Position numbers and translations under genes: made by a program. The notes under the pieces are model-generated. The model saw only the letters and a list, made by a program, of their open reading frames with translations. It made no database searches and was not told the DNA's origin. A DNA stretch of 58,240 bases from Schoenoplectus triqueter (lineage: Eukaryota > Streptophyta > Magnoliopsida > Poales > Cyperaceae), in NCBI GenBank assembly GCA_964058805.1, contig CAXKVV010000367.1, forward strand, positions 1 through 58,240, in the 5' to 3' direction. This document shows positions 34,838 through 49,093 of this stretch, one piece after another (the first letter of the stretch is position 1; every line of letters begins with the position of its first letter).

Positions 34838-37213
34838 GACATTCTACGGTATTAATTTTGCACAAAAAATAGGCAGCATGCATTAAAAACAGCACTTTAA
34901 ACGTGTTGTTTGAGTTTTTCAACCATTTTGGCCGTAAAACTACATGAAATTTCGTGCAAATTAATATAATTACTCCTAATTAGGACTATTAGAAGATTGT
35001 CCAATTAAAACTTCGATATGAACTTTCTATGGTGCTAATTTTGTACAAAAGTTAAGTAAGATGCATTAAAAGCTGCTGTTTTAAACGAATTATTTGAGTT
35101 TTTCAACACTTTTTTACCTCATAACTACTCGTAATCCAGATAAATTTAATATAGTTACTCCTAGTTGTGCCTATTAAAGGAATATCCAGCTACCACTTTG
35201 ATATGAACACTCTACGGTACTAATTTGGCACAAAACATAAGTAGGTTGCATTAAAAATAGCTGTTTAAACTAGTTGTTTGAGTTTTTCAAAAAATTTGGC
35301 CGCATAATTACGAATAATTTCTTAAAAATTAAAATAATTATTCCTAAATATGCCTATTATAAGATTATCAGATTACAACTTCGATATGAATATTTTACGA
35401 CACTAATTTTGCAAAAAACATAAGTAGGATTCAATAAAAACAGCTGTTTAAACAAGTTGTTTGGGTTTTCCGAAAATTTTGGACGCATAACTACACATAA
35501 TATCTTAGAAATTAAAATAATTACTCCTAAATATGCCTATTATAAGATTTTTATGATTTAAACTTCTATATGAATATTCTACGACATTAATTTTGCACAA
35601 AACATAAGTAAGATGCTTTGAAAACGGCTGTTTAAATAAGTTGTTTGAGTTTTTCAAAATTGTTGTCCGCATAACTGCACATTATTTCATGAAAATTAAT
35701 ATCATTACTCCTAATTATACCTATTATAATATTGTCCAATGAACACTCTGATATGAATATCCAACGACGCTATTATTTATAGAACATAAGTATGATATAT
35801 TAGAAAACTGCTATTTAAGCTAGTTGTTTAAGATTTTTTTCAACATTTTTGGTCTCATAACTGCACATAATTTCGTAAAAAGTAATATAATTACTCCAAA
35901 TTATGCCAATTAAAAGATTATCCAATTAACACTTCCATATGAACATTCTACGACATTAATTTTGCACAAAAAATGAGTAGCACGTATTAAAAACAGCCGT
36001 TCCAACAAGTTTTTCGAGTTTTGCAAATATTTTGGCCGCGTAACTACATATAATTTTGTGCAAATTAATATTATTACTCCTAACTATGTCTATTATAAGA
36101 TTATCCATTTAAAACATCGATATGAACATTCTGCGACGCTAATATTGCACAAAACATATGCAAGATTCATTAGAAACTGATGTTTAAACAAATTGTTCGA
36201 GTTTTTCAACATTTTTGGTTTCATAACTATACATCATTTCGTCAAAACTGAAATAGCCTCTTCGAATTATGTCTATTAAAAGATTATCCAATTAACATCT
36301 CGATATGAATATTCTAGGACACTAATTTTGCACAAAACATAAGTAGGATGCATTAAAAACAGATGTTTAAACTAGCTGTTTGAGTTTTTCAAAGTTTTGG
36401 CCGCATAACTACACATAATTTCTTGCAAATTAATATAGTTACTCCTAAATATGTCTATTATAAGATTGTCCATTTATATGTTCCATATGAATATTCTACT
36501 ACACTAATTTTGCACAAAACATAAGTACGATGCTTTTAAAAACAACTGTTTAAAAAGGTTGTTTGAGTTTTTCAAAAATATTGGGCGCATAACTATACAT
36601 ATTTTCGTGAAAACTAATATAATTACTCCTGATTATAATATTATCCAATTAATACTTTGATACGAATATCCTATGACACTAATTTTTCATAAAACATAAG
36701 TAAGATACCTAAAAACTGCTGTTTAAACTAATTGTTTAAGATTTTCAACATTTTCGGCCTCATAACTACATATAATTTCGTGAAAATTGATATAATTACT
36801 CCTAATTATGTCTATTGCAATATTATCCAATTAATACTTCGATATGAATATTCTACGAAACTAATTTTGCACAAAACATAAGTATTATGCTTTTAAAACA
36901 GCTGTTTAAACAAGTTGTTTGAGTTTTTTAAAATTATTGTCCGCATAACTACACATAATTATGTTAAAATTAATATAATTACTCCTAATTATACCTATTA
37001 TAAGATTGTCCAATTAACACTTTGATATGAATATCTCACGACACTAATTTTTCATAAAACATAAGTAATCTTACATTAGAAACTGCTGTTTAAACTAGTT
37101 GTTTGAGATTTTCAATATTTTTTGCCTCGTAACTACACATAATTACGTAAAAATTAATATAATTACTCCTAATTATGCCTATTAGATGATTAACCGATTA
37201 ACACATCAATATG
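34838..37213. repeat. HOR unit 12, type C (2,376 bp)
   Basis: Carries the private type C marker TATAATATTATCC at 36,634-36,646, exactly 14,256 bp after the one in unit 6. It differs from unit 6 in having TTGCAATATT rather than TTGCAGTATT before M12, so it is not an unaltered copy. Confidence 0.92.
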
Positions 37214-39589
37214 GACATTCTACGGTATTAATTTTGCACAAAAAATAGGCAGCATGCATTAAAAACAGCACTTTAAACGTGTTGTTTGAGTTTTTCAACC
37301 ATTTTGGCCGTAAAACTACATGAAATTTCGTGCAAATTAATATAATTACTCCTAATTAGGACTATTAGAAGATTGTCCAATTAAAACTTCGATATGAACT
37401 TTCTATGGTGCTAATTTTGTACAAAAGTTAAGTAAGATGCATTAAAAGCTGCTGTTTTAAACGAATTATTTGAGTTTTTCAACACTTTTTTACCTCATAA
37501 CTACTCGTAATCCAGATAAATTTAATATAGTTACTCCTAGTTGTGCCTATTAAAGGAATATCCAGCTACCACTTTGATATGAACACTCTACGGTACTAAT
37601 TTGGCACAAAACATAAGTAGGTTGCATTAAAAATAGCTGTTTAAACTAGTTGTTTGAGTTTTTCAAAAAATTTGGCCGCATAATTACGAATAATTTCTTA
37701 AAAATTAAAATAATTATTCCTAAATATGCCTATTATAAGATTATCAGATTACAACTTCGATATGAATATTTTACGACACTAATTTTGCAAAAAACATAAG
37801 TAGGATTCAATAAAAACAGCTGTTTAAACAAGTTGTTTGGGTTTTCCGAAAATTTTGGACGCATAACTACACATAATATCTTAGAAATTAAAATAATTAC
37901 TCCTAAATATGCCTATTATAAGATTTTTATGATTTAAACTTCTATATGAATATTCTACGACATTAATTTTGCACAAAACATAAGTAAGATGCTTTGAAAA
38001 CGGCTGTTTAAATAAGTTGTTTGAGTTTTTCAAAATTGTTGTCCGCATAACTGCACATTATTTCATGAAAATTAATATCATTACTCCTAATTATACCTAT
38101 TATAATATTGTCCAATGAACACTCTGATATGAATATCCAACGACGCTATTATTTATAGAACATAAGTATGATATATTAGAAAACTGCTATTTAAGCTAGT
38201 TGTTTAAGATTTTTTTCAACATTTTTGGTCTCATAACTGCACATAATTTCGTAAAAAGTAATATAATTACTCCAAATTATGCCAATTAAAAGATTATCCA
38301 ATTAACACTTCCATATGAACATTCTACGACATTAATTTTGCACAAAAAATGAGTAGCACGTATTAAAAACAGCCGTTCCAACAAGTTTTTCGAGTTTTGC
38401 AAATATTTTGGCCGCGTAACTACATATAATTTTGTGCAAATTAATATTATTACTCCTAACTATGTCTATTATAAGAGTATCCATTTAAAACATCGATATG
38501 AACATTCTGCGACGCTAATATTGCACAAAACATATGCAAGATTCATTAGAAACTGATGTTTAAACAAATTGTTCGAGTTTTTCAACATTTTTGGTTTCAT
38601 AACTATACATCATTTCGTCAAAACTGAAATAGCCTCTTTGAATTATGTCTATTAAAAGATTATCCAATTAACAGCTCGATATGAATATTCTAGGACACTA
38701 ATTTTGCACAAAACATAAGTAGGATGCATTAAAAACAGATGTTTAAACTAGCTGTTTGAGTTTTTCAAAGTTTTGGCCGCATAACTACACATAATTTCTT
38801 GCAAATTAATATAGTTACTCCTAAATATGTCTATTATAAGATTGTCCATTTATATGTTCCATATGAATATTCTACTACACTAATTTTGCACAAAACATAA
38901 GTACGATGCTTTTAAAAACAACTGTTTAAAAAGGTTGTTTGAGTTTTTCAAAAATATTGGGCGCATAACTATACATATTTTCGTGAAAACTAATATAATT
39001 ACTCCTGATTATAAGATTATCCAATTAATACTTTGATACGAATATCCTATGACACTAATTTTTCATAAAACATAAGTAAGATACCTAAAAACTGCTGTTT
39101 AAACTAATTGTTTAAGATTTTCAACATTTTCGGCCTCATAACTACATATAATTTCGTGGAAATTGATATAATTACTCCTAATTATGTCTATTGCAATATT
39201 ATCCAATTAATACTTCGATATGAATATTCTACGAAACTAATTTTGCACAAAACATAAGTATTATGCTTTTAAAACAGCTGTTTAAACAAGTTGTTTGAGT
39301 TTTTTAAAATTATTGTCCGCATAACTACACATAATTATGTAAAAATTAATATAATTACTCCTAATTATACCTATTATAAGATTGTCCAATTAACACTTTG
39401 ATATGAATATCTCACGACACTAATTTTTCATAAAACATAAGTAATCTTACATTAGAAACTGCTGTTTAAACTAGTTGTTTGAGATTTTCAATATTTTTTG
39501 CCTCGTAACTACACATAATTACGTAAAAATTAATATAATTACTCCTAATTATGCCTATTAGATGATTAACCGATTAACACATCAATATG
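37214..39589. repeat. HOR unit 13, founder-like type D (2,376 bp)
   Basis: First unit with the type D markers CCTCTTTGAATTATG and AACAGCTCGATATG (M8/M9). It retains CGTAACTACATATAA in M7 (type D otherwise has CGTAACTGCATATAA) and has a private ATAAGAGTATCC at about 38,471. Confidence 0.92.
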
Positions 39590-41965
39590 GACATTCTACG
39601 GTATTAATTTTGCACAAAAAATAGGCAGCATGCATTAAAAACAGCACTTTAAACGTGTTGTTTGAGTTTTTCAACCATTTTGGCCGTAAAACTACATGAA
39701 ATTTCGTGCAAATTAATATAATTACTCCTAATTAGGACTATTAGAAGATTGTCCAATTAAAACTTCGATATGAACTTTCTATGGTGCTAATTTTGTACAA
39801 AAGTTAAGTAAGATGCATTAAAAGCTGCTGTTTTAAACGAATTATTTGAGTTTTTCAACACTTTTTTACCTCATAACTACTCGTAATCCAGATAAATTTA
39901 ATATAGTTACTCCTAGTTGTGCCTATTAAAGGAATATCCAGCTACCACTTTGATATGAACACTCTACGGTACTAATTTGGCACAAAACATAAGTAGGTTG
40001 CATTAAAAATAGCTGTTTAAACTAGTTGTTTGAGTTTTTCAAAAAATTTGGCCGCATAATTACGAATAATTTCTTAAAAATTAAAATAATTATTCCTAAA
40101 TATGCCTATTATAAGATTATCAGATTACAACTTCGATATGAATATTTTACGACACTAATTTTGCAAAAAACATAAGTAGGATTCAATAAAAACAGCTGTT
40201 TAAACAAGTTGTTTGGGTTTTCCGAAAATTTTGGACGCATAACTACACATAATATCTTAGAAATTAAAATAATTACTCCTAAATATGCCTATTATAAGAT
40301 TTTTATGATTTAAACTTCTATATGAATATTCTACGACATTAATTTTGCACAAAACATAAGTAAGATGCTTTGAAAACGGCTGTTTAAATAAGTTGTTTGA
40401 GTTTTTCAAAATTGTTGTCCGCATAACTGCACATTATTTCATGAAAATTAATATCATTACTCCTAATTATACCTATTATAATATTGTCCAATGAACACTC
40501 TGATATGAATATCCAACGACGCTATTATTTATAGAACATAAGTATGATATATTAGAAAACTGCTATTTAAGCTAGTTGTTTAAGATTTTTTTCAACATTT
40601 TTGGTCTCATAACTGCACATAATTTCGTAAAAAGTAATATAATTACTCCAAATTATGCCAATTAAAAGATTATCCAATTAACACTTCCATATGAACATTC
40701 TACGACATTAATTTTGCACAAAAAATGAGTAGCACGTATTAAAAACAGCCGTTCCAACAAGTTTTTCGAGTTTTGCAAATATTTTGGCCGCGTAACTGCA
40801 TATAATTTTGTGCAAATTAATATTATTACTCCTAACTATGTCTATTATAAGATTATCCATTTAAAACATCGATATGAACATTCTGCGACGCTAATATTGC
40901 ACAAAACATATGCAAGATTCATTAGAAACTGATGTTTAAACAAATTGTTCGAGTTTTTCAACATTTTTGGTTTCATAACTATACATCATTTCGTCAAAAC
41001 TGAAATAGCCTCTTTGAATTATGTCTATTAAAAGATTATCCAATTAACAGCTCGATATGAATATTCTAGGACACTAATTTTGCACAAAACATAAGTAGGA
41101 TGCATTAAAAACAGATGTTTAAACTAGCTGTTTGAGTTTTTCAAAGTTTTGGCCGCATAACTACACATAATTTCTTGCAAATTAATATAGTTACTCCTAA
41201 ATATGTCTATTATAAGATTGTCCATTTATATGTTCCATATGAATATTCTACTACACTAATTTTGCACAAAACATAAGTACGATGCTTTTAAAAACAACTG
41301 TTTAAAAAGGTTGTTTGAGTTTTTCAAAAATATTGGGCGCATAACTATACATATTTTCGTGAAAACTAATATAATTACTCCTGATTATAAGATTATCCAA
41401 TTAATACTTTGATACGAATATCCTATGACACTAATTTTTCATAAAACATAAGTAAGATACCTAAAAACTGCTGTTTAAACTAATTGTTTAAGATTTTCAA
41501 CATTTTCGGCCTCATAACTACATATAATTTCGTGGAAATTGATATAATTACTCCTAATTATGTCTATTGCAATATTATCCAATTAATACTTCGATATGAA
41601 TATTCTACGAAACTAATTTTGCACAAAACATAAGTATTATGCTTTTAAAACAGCTGTTTAAACAAGTTGTTTGAGTTTTTTAAAATTATTGTCCGCATAA
41701 CTACACATAATTATGTAAAAATTAATATAATTACTCCTAATTATACCTATTATAAGATTGTCCAATTAACACTTTGATATGAATATCTCACGACACTAAT
41801 TTTTCATAAAACATAAGTAATCTTACATTAGAAACTGCTGTTTAAACTAGTTGTTTGAGATTTTCAATATTTTTTGCCTCGTAACTACACATAATTACGT
41901 AAAAATTAATATAATTACTCCTAATTATGCCTATTAGATGATTAACCGATTAACACATCAATATG
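39590..41965. repeat. HOR unit 14, type D (2,376 bp)
   Basis: Full type D set: CGTAACTGCATATAA (M7), CCTCTTTGAATTATG and AACAGCTCG (M8/M9), TCGTGGAAATTG, TTGCAATATT, TATGTAAAAA, TTTGAGATTTTC. Indistinguishable by eye from units 15-18. Confidence 0.92.
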
Positions 41966-44341
41966 GACATTCTACGGTATTAATTTTGCACAAAAAATAG
42001 GCAGCATGCATTAAAAACAGCACTTTAAACGTGTTGTTTGAGTTTTTCAACCATTTTGGCCGTAAAACTACATGAAATTTCGTGCAAATTAATATAATTA
42101 CTCCTAATTAGGACTATTAGAAGATTGTCCAATTAAAACTTCGATATGAACTTTCTATGGTGCTAATTTTGTACAAAAGTTAAGTAAGATGCATTAAAAG
42201 CTGCTGTTTTAAACGAATTATTTGAGTTTTTCAACACTTTTTTACCTCATAACTACTCGTAATCCAGATAAATTTAATATAGTTACTCCTAGTTGTGCCT
42301 ATTAAAGGAATATCCAGCTACCACTTTGATATGAACACTCTACGGTACTAATTTGGCACAAAACATAAGTAGGTTGCATTAAAAATAGCTGTTTAAACTA
42401 GTTGTTTGAGTTTTTCAAAAAATTTGGCCGCATAATTACGAATAATTTCTTAAAAATTAAAATAATTATTCCTAAATATGCCTATTATAAGATTATCAGA
42501 TTACAACTTCGATATGAATATTTTACGACACTAATTTTGCAAAAAACATAAGTAGGATTCAATAAAAACAGCTGTTTAAACAAGTTGTTTGGGTTTTCCG
42601 AAAATTTTGGACGCATAACTACACATAATATCTTAGAAATTAAAATAATTACTCCTAAATATGCCTATTATAAGATTTTTATGATTTAAACTTCTATATG
42701 AATATTCTACGACATTAATTTTGCACAAAACATAAGTAAGATGCTTTGAAAACGGCTGTTTAAATAAGTTGTTTGAGTTTTTCAAAATTGTTGTCCGCAT
42801 AACTGCACATTATTTCATGAAAATTAATATCATTACTCCTAATTATACCTATTATAATATTGTCCAATGAACACTCTGATATGAATATCCAACGACGCTA
42901 TTATTTATAGAACATAAGTATGATATATTAGAAAACTGCTATTTAAGCTAGTTGTTTAAGATTTTTTTCAACATTTTTGGTCTCATAACTGCACATAATT
43001 TCGTAAAAAGTAATATAATTACTCCAAATTATGCCAATTAAAAGATTATCCAATTAACACTTCCATATGAACATTCTACGACATTAATTTTGCACAAAAA
43101 ATGAGTAGCACGTATTAAAAACAGCCGTTCCAACAAGTTTTTCGAGTTTTGCAAATATTTTGGCCGCGTAACTGCATATAATTTTGTGCAAATTAATATT
43201 ATTACTCCTAACTATGTCTATTATAAGATTATCCATTTAAAACATCGATATGAACATTCTGCGACGCTAATATTGCACAAAACATATGCAAGATTCATTA
43301 GAAACTGATGTTTAAACAAATTGTTCGAGTTTTTCAACATTTTTGGTTTCATAACTATACATCATTTCGTCAAAACTGAAATAGCCTCTTTGAATTATGT
43401 CTATTAAAAGATTATCCAATTAACAGCTCGATATGAATATTCTAGGACACTAATTTTGCACAAAACATAAGTAGGATGCATTAAAAACAGATGTTTAAAC
43501 TAGCTGTTTGAGTTTTTCAAAGTTTTGGCCGCATAACTACACATAATTTCTTGCAAATTAATATAGTTACTCCTAAATATGTCTATTATAAGATTGTCCA
43601 TTTATATGTTCCATATGAATATTCTACTACACTAATTTTGCACAAAACATAAGTACGATGCTTTTAAAAACAACTGTTTAAAAAGGTTGTTTGAGTTTTT
43701 CAAAAATATTGGGCGCATAACTATACATATTTTCGTGAAAACTAATATAATTACTCCTGATTATAAGATTATCCAATTAATACTTTGATACGAATATCCT
43801 ATGACACTAATTTTTCATAAAACATAAGTAAGATACCTAAAAACTGCTGTTTAAACTAATTGTTTAAGATTTTCAACATTTTCGGCCTCATAACTACATA
43901 TAATTTCGTGGAAATTGATATAATTACTCCTAATTATGTCTATTGCAATATTATCCAATTAATACTTCGATATGAATATTCTACGAAACTAATTTTGCAC
44001 AAAACATAAGTATTATGCTTTTAAAACAGCTGTTTAAACAAGTTGTTTGAGTTTTTTAAAATTATTGTCCGCATAACTACACATAATTATGTAAAAATTA
44101 ATATAATTACTCCTAATTATACCTATTATAAGATTGTCCAATTAACACTTTGATATGAATATCTCACGACACTAATTTTTCATAAAACATAAGTAATCTT
44201 ACATTAGAAACTGCTGTTTAAACTAGTTGTTTGAGATTTTCAATATTTTTTGCCTCGTAACTACACATAATTACGTAAAAATTAATATAATTACTCCTAA
44301 TTATGCCTATTAGATGATTAACCGATTAACACATCAATATG
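41966..44341. repeat. HOR unit 15, type D (2,376 bp)
   Basis: Same as unit 14 at every site compared. Confidence 0.92.
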
Positions 44342-46717
44342 GACATTCTACGGTATTAATTTTGCACAAAAAATAGGCAGCATGCATTAAAAACAGCACT
44401 TTAAACGTGTTGTTTGAGTTTTTCAACCATTTTGGCCGTAAAACTACATGAAATTTCGTGCAAATTAATATAATTACTCCTAATTAGGACTATTAGAAGA
44501 TTGTCCAATTAAAACTTCGATATGAACTTTCTATGGTGCTAATTTTGTACAAAAGTTAAGTAAGATGCATTAAAAGCTGCTGTTTTAAACGAATTATTTG
44601 AGTTTTTCAACACTTTTTTACCTCATAACTACTCGTAATCCAGATAAATTTAATATAGTTACTCCTAGTTGTGCCTATTAAAGGAATATCCAGCTACCAC
44701 TTTGATATGAACACTCTACGGTACTAATTTGGCACAAAACATAAGTAGGTTGCATTAAAAATAGCTGTTTAAACTAGTTGTTTGAGTTTTTCAAAAAATT
44801 TGGCCGCATAATTACGAATAATTTCTTAAAAATTAAAATAATTATTCCTAAATATGCCTATTATAAGATTATCAGATTACAACTTCGATATGAATATTTT
44901 ACGACACTAATTTTGCAAAAAACATAAGTAGGATTCAATAAAAACAGCTGTTTAAACAAGTTGTTTGGGTTTTCCGAAAATTTTGGACGCATAACTACAC
45001 ATAATATCTTAGAAATTAAAATAATTACTCCTAAATATGCCTATTATAAGATTTTTATGATTTAAACTTCTATATGAATATTCTACGACATTAATTTTGC
45101 ACAAAACATAAGTAAGATGCTTTGAAAACGGCTGTTTAAATAAGTTGTTTGAGTTTTTCAAAATTGTTGTCCGCATAACTGCACATTATTTCATGAAAAT
45201 TAATATCATTACTCCTAATTATACCTATTATAATATTGTCCAATGAACACTCTGATATGAATATCCAACGACGCTATTATTTATAGAACATAAGTATGAT
45301 ATATTAGAAAACTGCTATTTAAGCTAGTTGTTTAAGATTTTTTTCAACATTTTTGGTCTCATAACTGCACATAATTTCGTAAAAAGTAATATAATTACTC
45401 CAAATTATGCCAATTAAAAGATTATCCAATTAACACTTCCATATGAACATTCTACGACATTAATTTTGCACAAAAAATGAGTAGCACGTATTAAAAACAG
45501 CCGTTCCAACAAGTTTTTCGAGTTTTGCAAATATTTTGGCCGCGTAACTGCATATAATTTTGTGCAAATTAATATTATTACTCCTAACTATGTCTATTAT
45601 AAGATTATCCATTTAAAACATCGATATGAACATTCTGCGACGCTAATATTGCACAAAACATATGCAAGATTCATTAGAAACTGATGTTTAAACAAATTGT
45701 TCGAGTTTTTCAACATTTTTGGTTTCATAACTATACATCATTTCGTCAAAACTGAAATAGCCTCTTTGAATTATGTCTATTAAAAGATTATCCAATTAAC
45801 AGCTCGATATGAATATTCTAGGACACTAATTTTGCACAAAACATAAGTAGGATGCATTAAAAACAGATGTTTAAACTAGCTGTTTGAGTTTTTCAAAGTT
45901 TTGGCCGCATAACTACACATAATTTCTTGCAAATTAATATAGTTACTCCTAAATATGTCTATTATAAGATTGTCCATTTATATGTTCCATATGAATATTC
46001 TACTACACTAATTTTGCACAAAACATAAGTACGATGCTTTTAAAAACAACTGTTTAAAAAGGTTGTTTGAGTTTTTCAAAAATATTGGGCGCATAACTAT
46101 ACATATTTTCGTGAAAACTAATATAATTACTCCTGATTATAAGATTATCCAATTAATACTTTGATACGAATATCCTATGACACTAATTTTTCATAAAACA
46201 TAAGTAAGATACCTAAAAACTGCTGTTTAAACTAATTGTTTAAGATTTTCAACATTTTCGGCCTCATAACTACATATAATTTCGTGGAAATTGATATAAT
46301 TACTCCTAATTATGTCTATTGCAATATTATCCAATTAATACTTCGATATGAATATTCTACGAAACTAATTTTGCACAAAACATAAGTATTATGCTTTTAA
46401 AACAGCTGTTTAAACAAGTTGTTTGAGTTTTTTAAAATTATTGTCCGCATAACTACACATAATTATGTAAAAATTAATATAATTACTCCTAATTATACCT
46501 ATTATAAGATTGTCCAATTAACACTTTGATATGAATATCTCACGACACTAATTTTTCATAAAACATAAGTAATCTTACATTAGAAACTGCTGTTTAAACT
46601 AGTTGTTTGAGATTTTCAATATTTTTTGCCTCGTAACTACACATAATTACGTAAAAATTAATATAATTACTCCTAATTATGCCTATTAGATGATTAACCG
46701 ATTAACACATCAATATG
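44342..46717. repeat. HOR unit 16, type D (2,376 bp)
   Basis: Same as unit 14 at every site compared. Confidence 0.92.
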
Positions 46718-49093
46718 GACATTCTACGGTATTAATTTTGCACAAAAAATAGGCAGCATGCATTAAAAACAGCACTTTAAACGTGTTGTTTGAGTTTTTC
46801 AACCATTTTGGCCGTAAAACTACATGAAATTTCGTGCAAATTAATATAATTACTCCTAATTAGGACTATTAGAAGATTGTCCAATTAAAACTTCGATATG
46901 AACTTTCTATGGTGCTAATTTTGTACAAAAGTTAAGTAAGATGCATTAAAAGCTGCTGTTTTAAACGAATTATTTGAGTTTTTCAACACTTTTTTACCTC
47001 ATAACTACTCGTAATCCAGATAAATTTAATATAGTTACTCCTAGTTGTGCCTATTAAAGGAATATCCAGCTACCACTTTGATATGAACACTCTACGGTAC
47101 TAATTTGGCACAAAACATAAGTAGGTTGCATTAAAAATAGCTGTTTAAACTAGTTGTTTGAGTTTTTCAAAAAATTTGGCCGCATAATTACGAATAATTT
47201 CTTAAAAATTAAAATAATTATTCCTAAATATGCCTATTATAAGATTATCAGATTACAACTTCGATATGAATATTTTACGACACTAATTTTGCAAAAAACA
47301 TAAGTAGGATTCAATAAAAACAGCTGTTTAAACAAGTTGTTTGGGTTTTCCGAAAATTTTGGACGCATAACTACACATAATATCTTAGAAATTAAAATAA
47401 TTACTCCTAAATATGCCTATTATAAGATTTTTATGATTTAAACTTCTATATGAATATTCTACGACATTAATTTTGCACAAAACATAAGTAAGATGCTTTG
47501 AAAACGGCTGTTTAAATAAGTTGTTTGAGTTTTTCAAAATTGTTGTCCGCATAACTGCACATTATTTCATGAAAATTAATATCATTACTCCTAATTATAC
47601 CTATTATAATATTGTCCAATGAACACTCTGATATGAATATCCAACGACGCTATTATTTATAGAACATAAGTATGATATATTAGAAAACTGCTATTTAAGC
47701 TAGTTGTTTAAGATTTTTTTCAACATTTTTGGTCTCATAACTGCACATAATTTCGTAAAAAGTAATATAATTACTCCAAATTATGCCAATTAAAAGATTA
47801 TCCAATTAACACTTCCATATGAACATTCTACGACATTAATTTTGCACAAAAAATGAGTAGCACGTATTAAAAACAGCCGTTCCAACAAGTTTTTCGAGTT
47901 TTGCAAATATTTTGGCCGCGTAACTGCATATAATTTTGTGCAAATTAATATTATTACTCCTAACTATGTCTATTATAAGATTATCCATTTAAAACATCGA
48001 TATGAACATTCTGCGACGCTAATATTGCACAAAACATATGCAAGATTCATTAGAAACTGATGTTTAAACAAATTGTTCGAGTTTTTCAACATTTTTGGTT
48101 TCATAACTATACATCATTTCGTCAAAACTGAAATAGCCTCTTTGAATTATGTCTATTAAAAGATTATCCAATTAACAGCTCGATATGAATATTCTAGGAC
48201 ACTAATTTTGCACAAAACATAAGTAGGATGCATTAAAAACAGATGTTTAAACTAGCTGTTTGAGTTTTTCAAAGTTTTGGCCGCATAACTACACATAATT
48301 TCTTGCAAATTAATATAGTTACTCCTAAATATGTCTATTATAAGATTGTCCATTTATATGTTCCATATGAATATTCTACTACACTAATTTTGCACAAAAC
48401 ATAAGTACGATGCTTTTAAAAACAACTGTTTAAAAAGGTTGTTTGAGTTTTTCAAAAATATTGGGCGCATAACTATACATATTTTCGTGAAAACTAATAT
48501 AATTACTCCTGATTATAAGATTATCCAATTAATACTTTGATACGAATATCCTATGACACTAATTTTTCATAAAACATAAGTAAGATACCTAAAAACTGCT
48601 GTTTAAACTAATTGTTTAAGATTTTCAACATTTTCGGCCTCATAACTACATATAATTTCGTGGAAATTGATATAATTACTCCTAATTATGTCTATTGCAA
48701 TATTATCCAATTAATACTTCGATATGAATATTCTACGAAACTAATTTTGCACAAAACATAAGTATTATGCTTTTAAAACAGCTGTTTAAACAAGTTGTTT
48801 GAGTTTTTTAAAATTATTGTCCGCATAACTACACATAATTATGTAAAAATTAATATAATTACTCCTAATTATACCTATTATAAGATTGTCCAATTAACAC
48901 TTTGATATGAATATCTCACGACACTAATTTTTCATAAAACATAAGTAATCTTACATTAGAAACTGCTGTTTAAACTAGTTGTTTGAGATTTTCAATATTT
49001 TTTGCCTCGTAACTACACATAATTACGTAAAAATTAATATAATTACTCCTAATTATGCCTATTAGATGATTAACCGATTAACACATCAATATG
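46718..49093. repeat. HOR unit 17, type D (2,376 bp)
   Basis: Same as unit 14 at every site compared. Confidence 0.92.
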
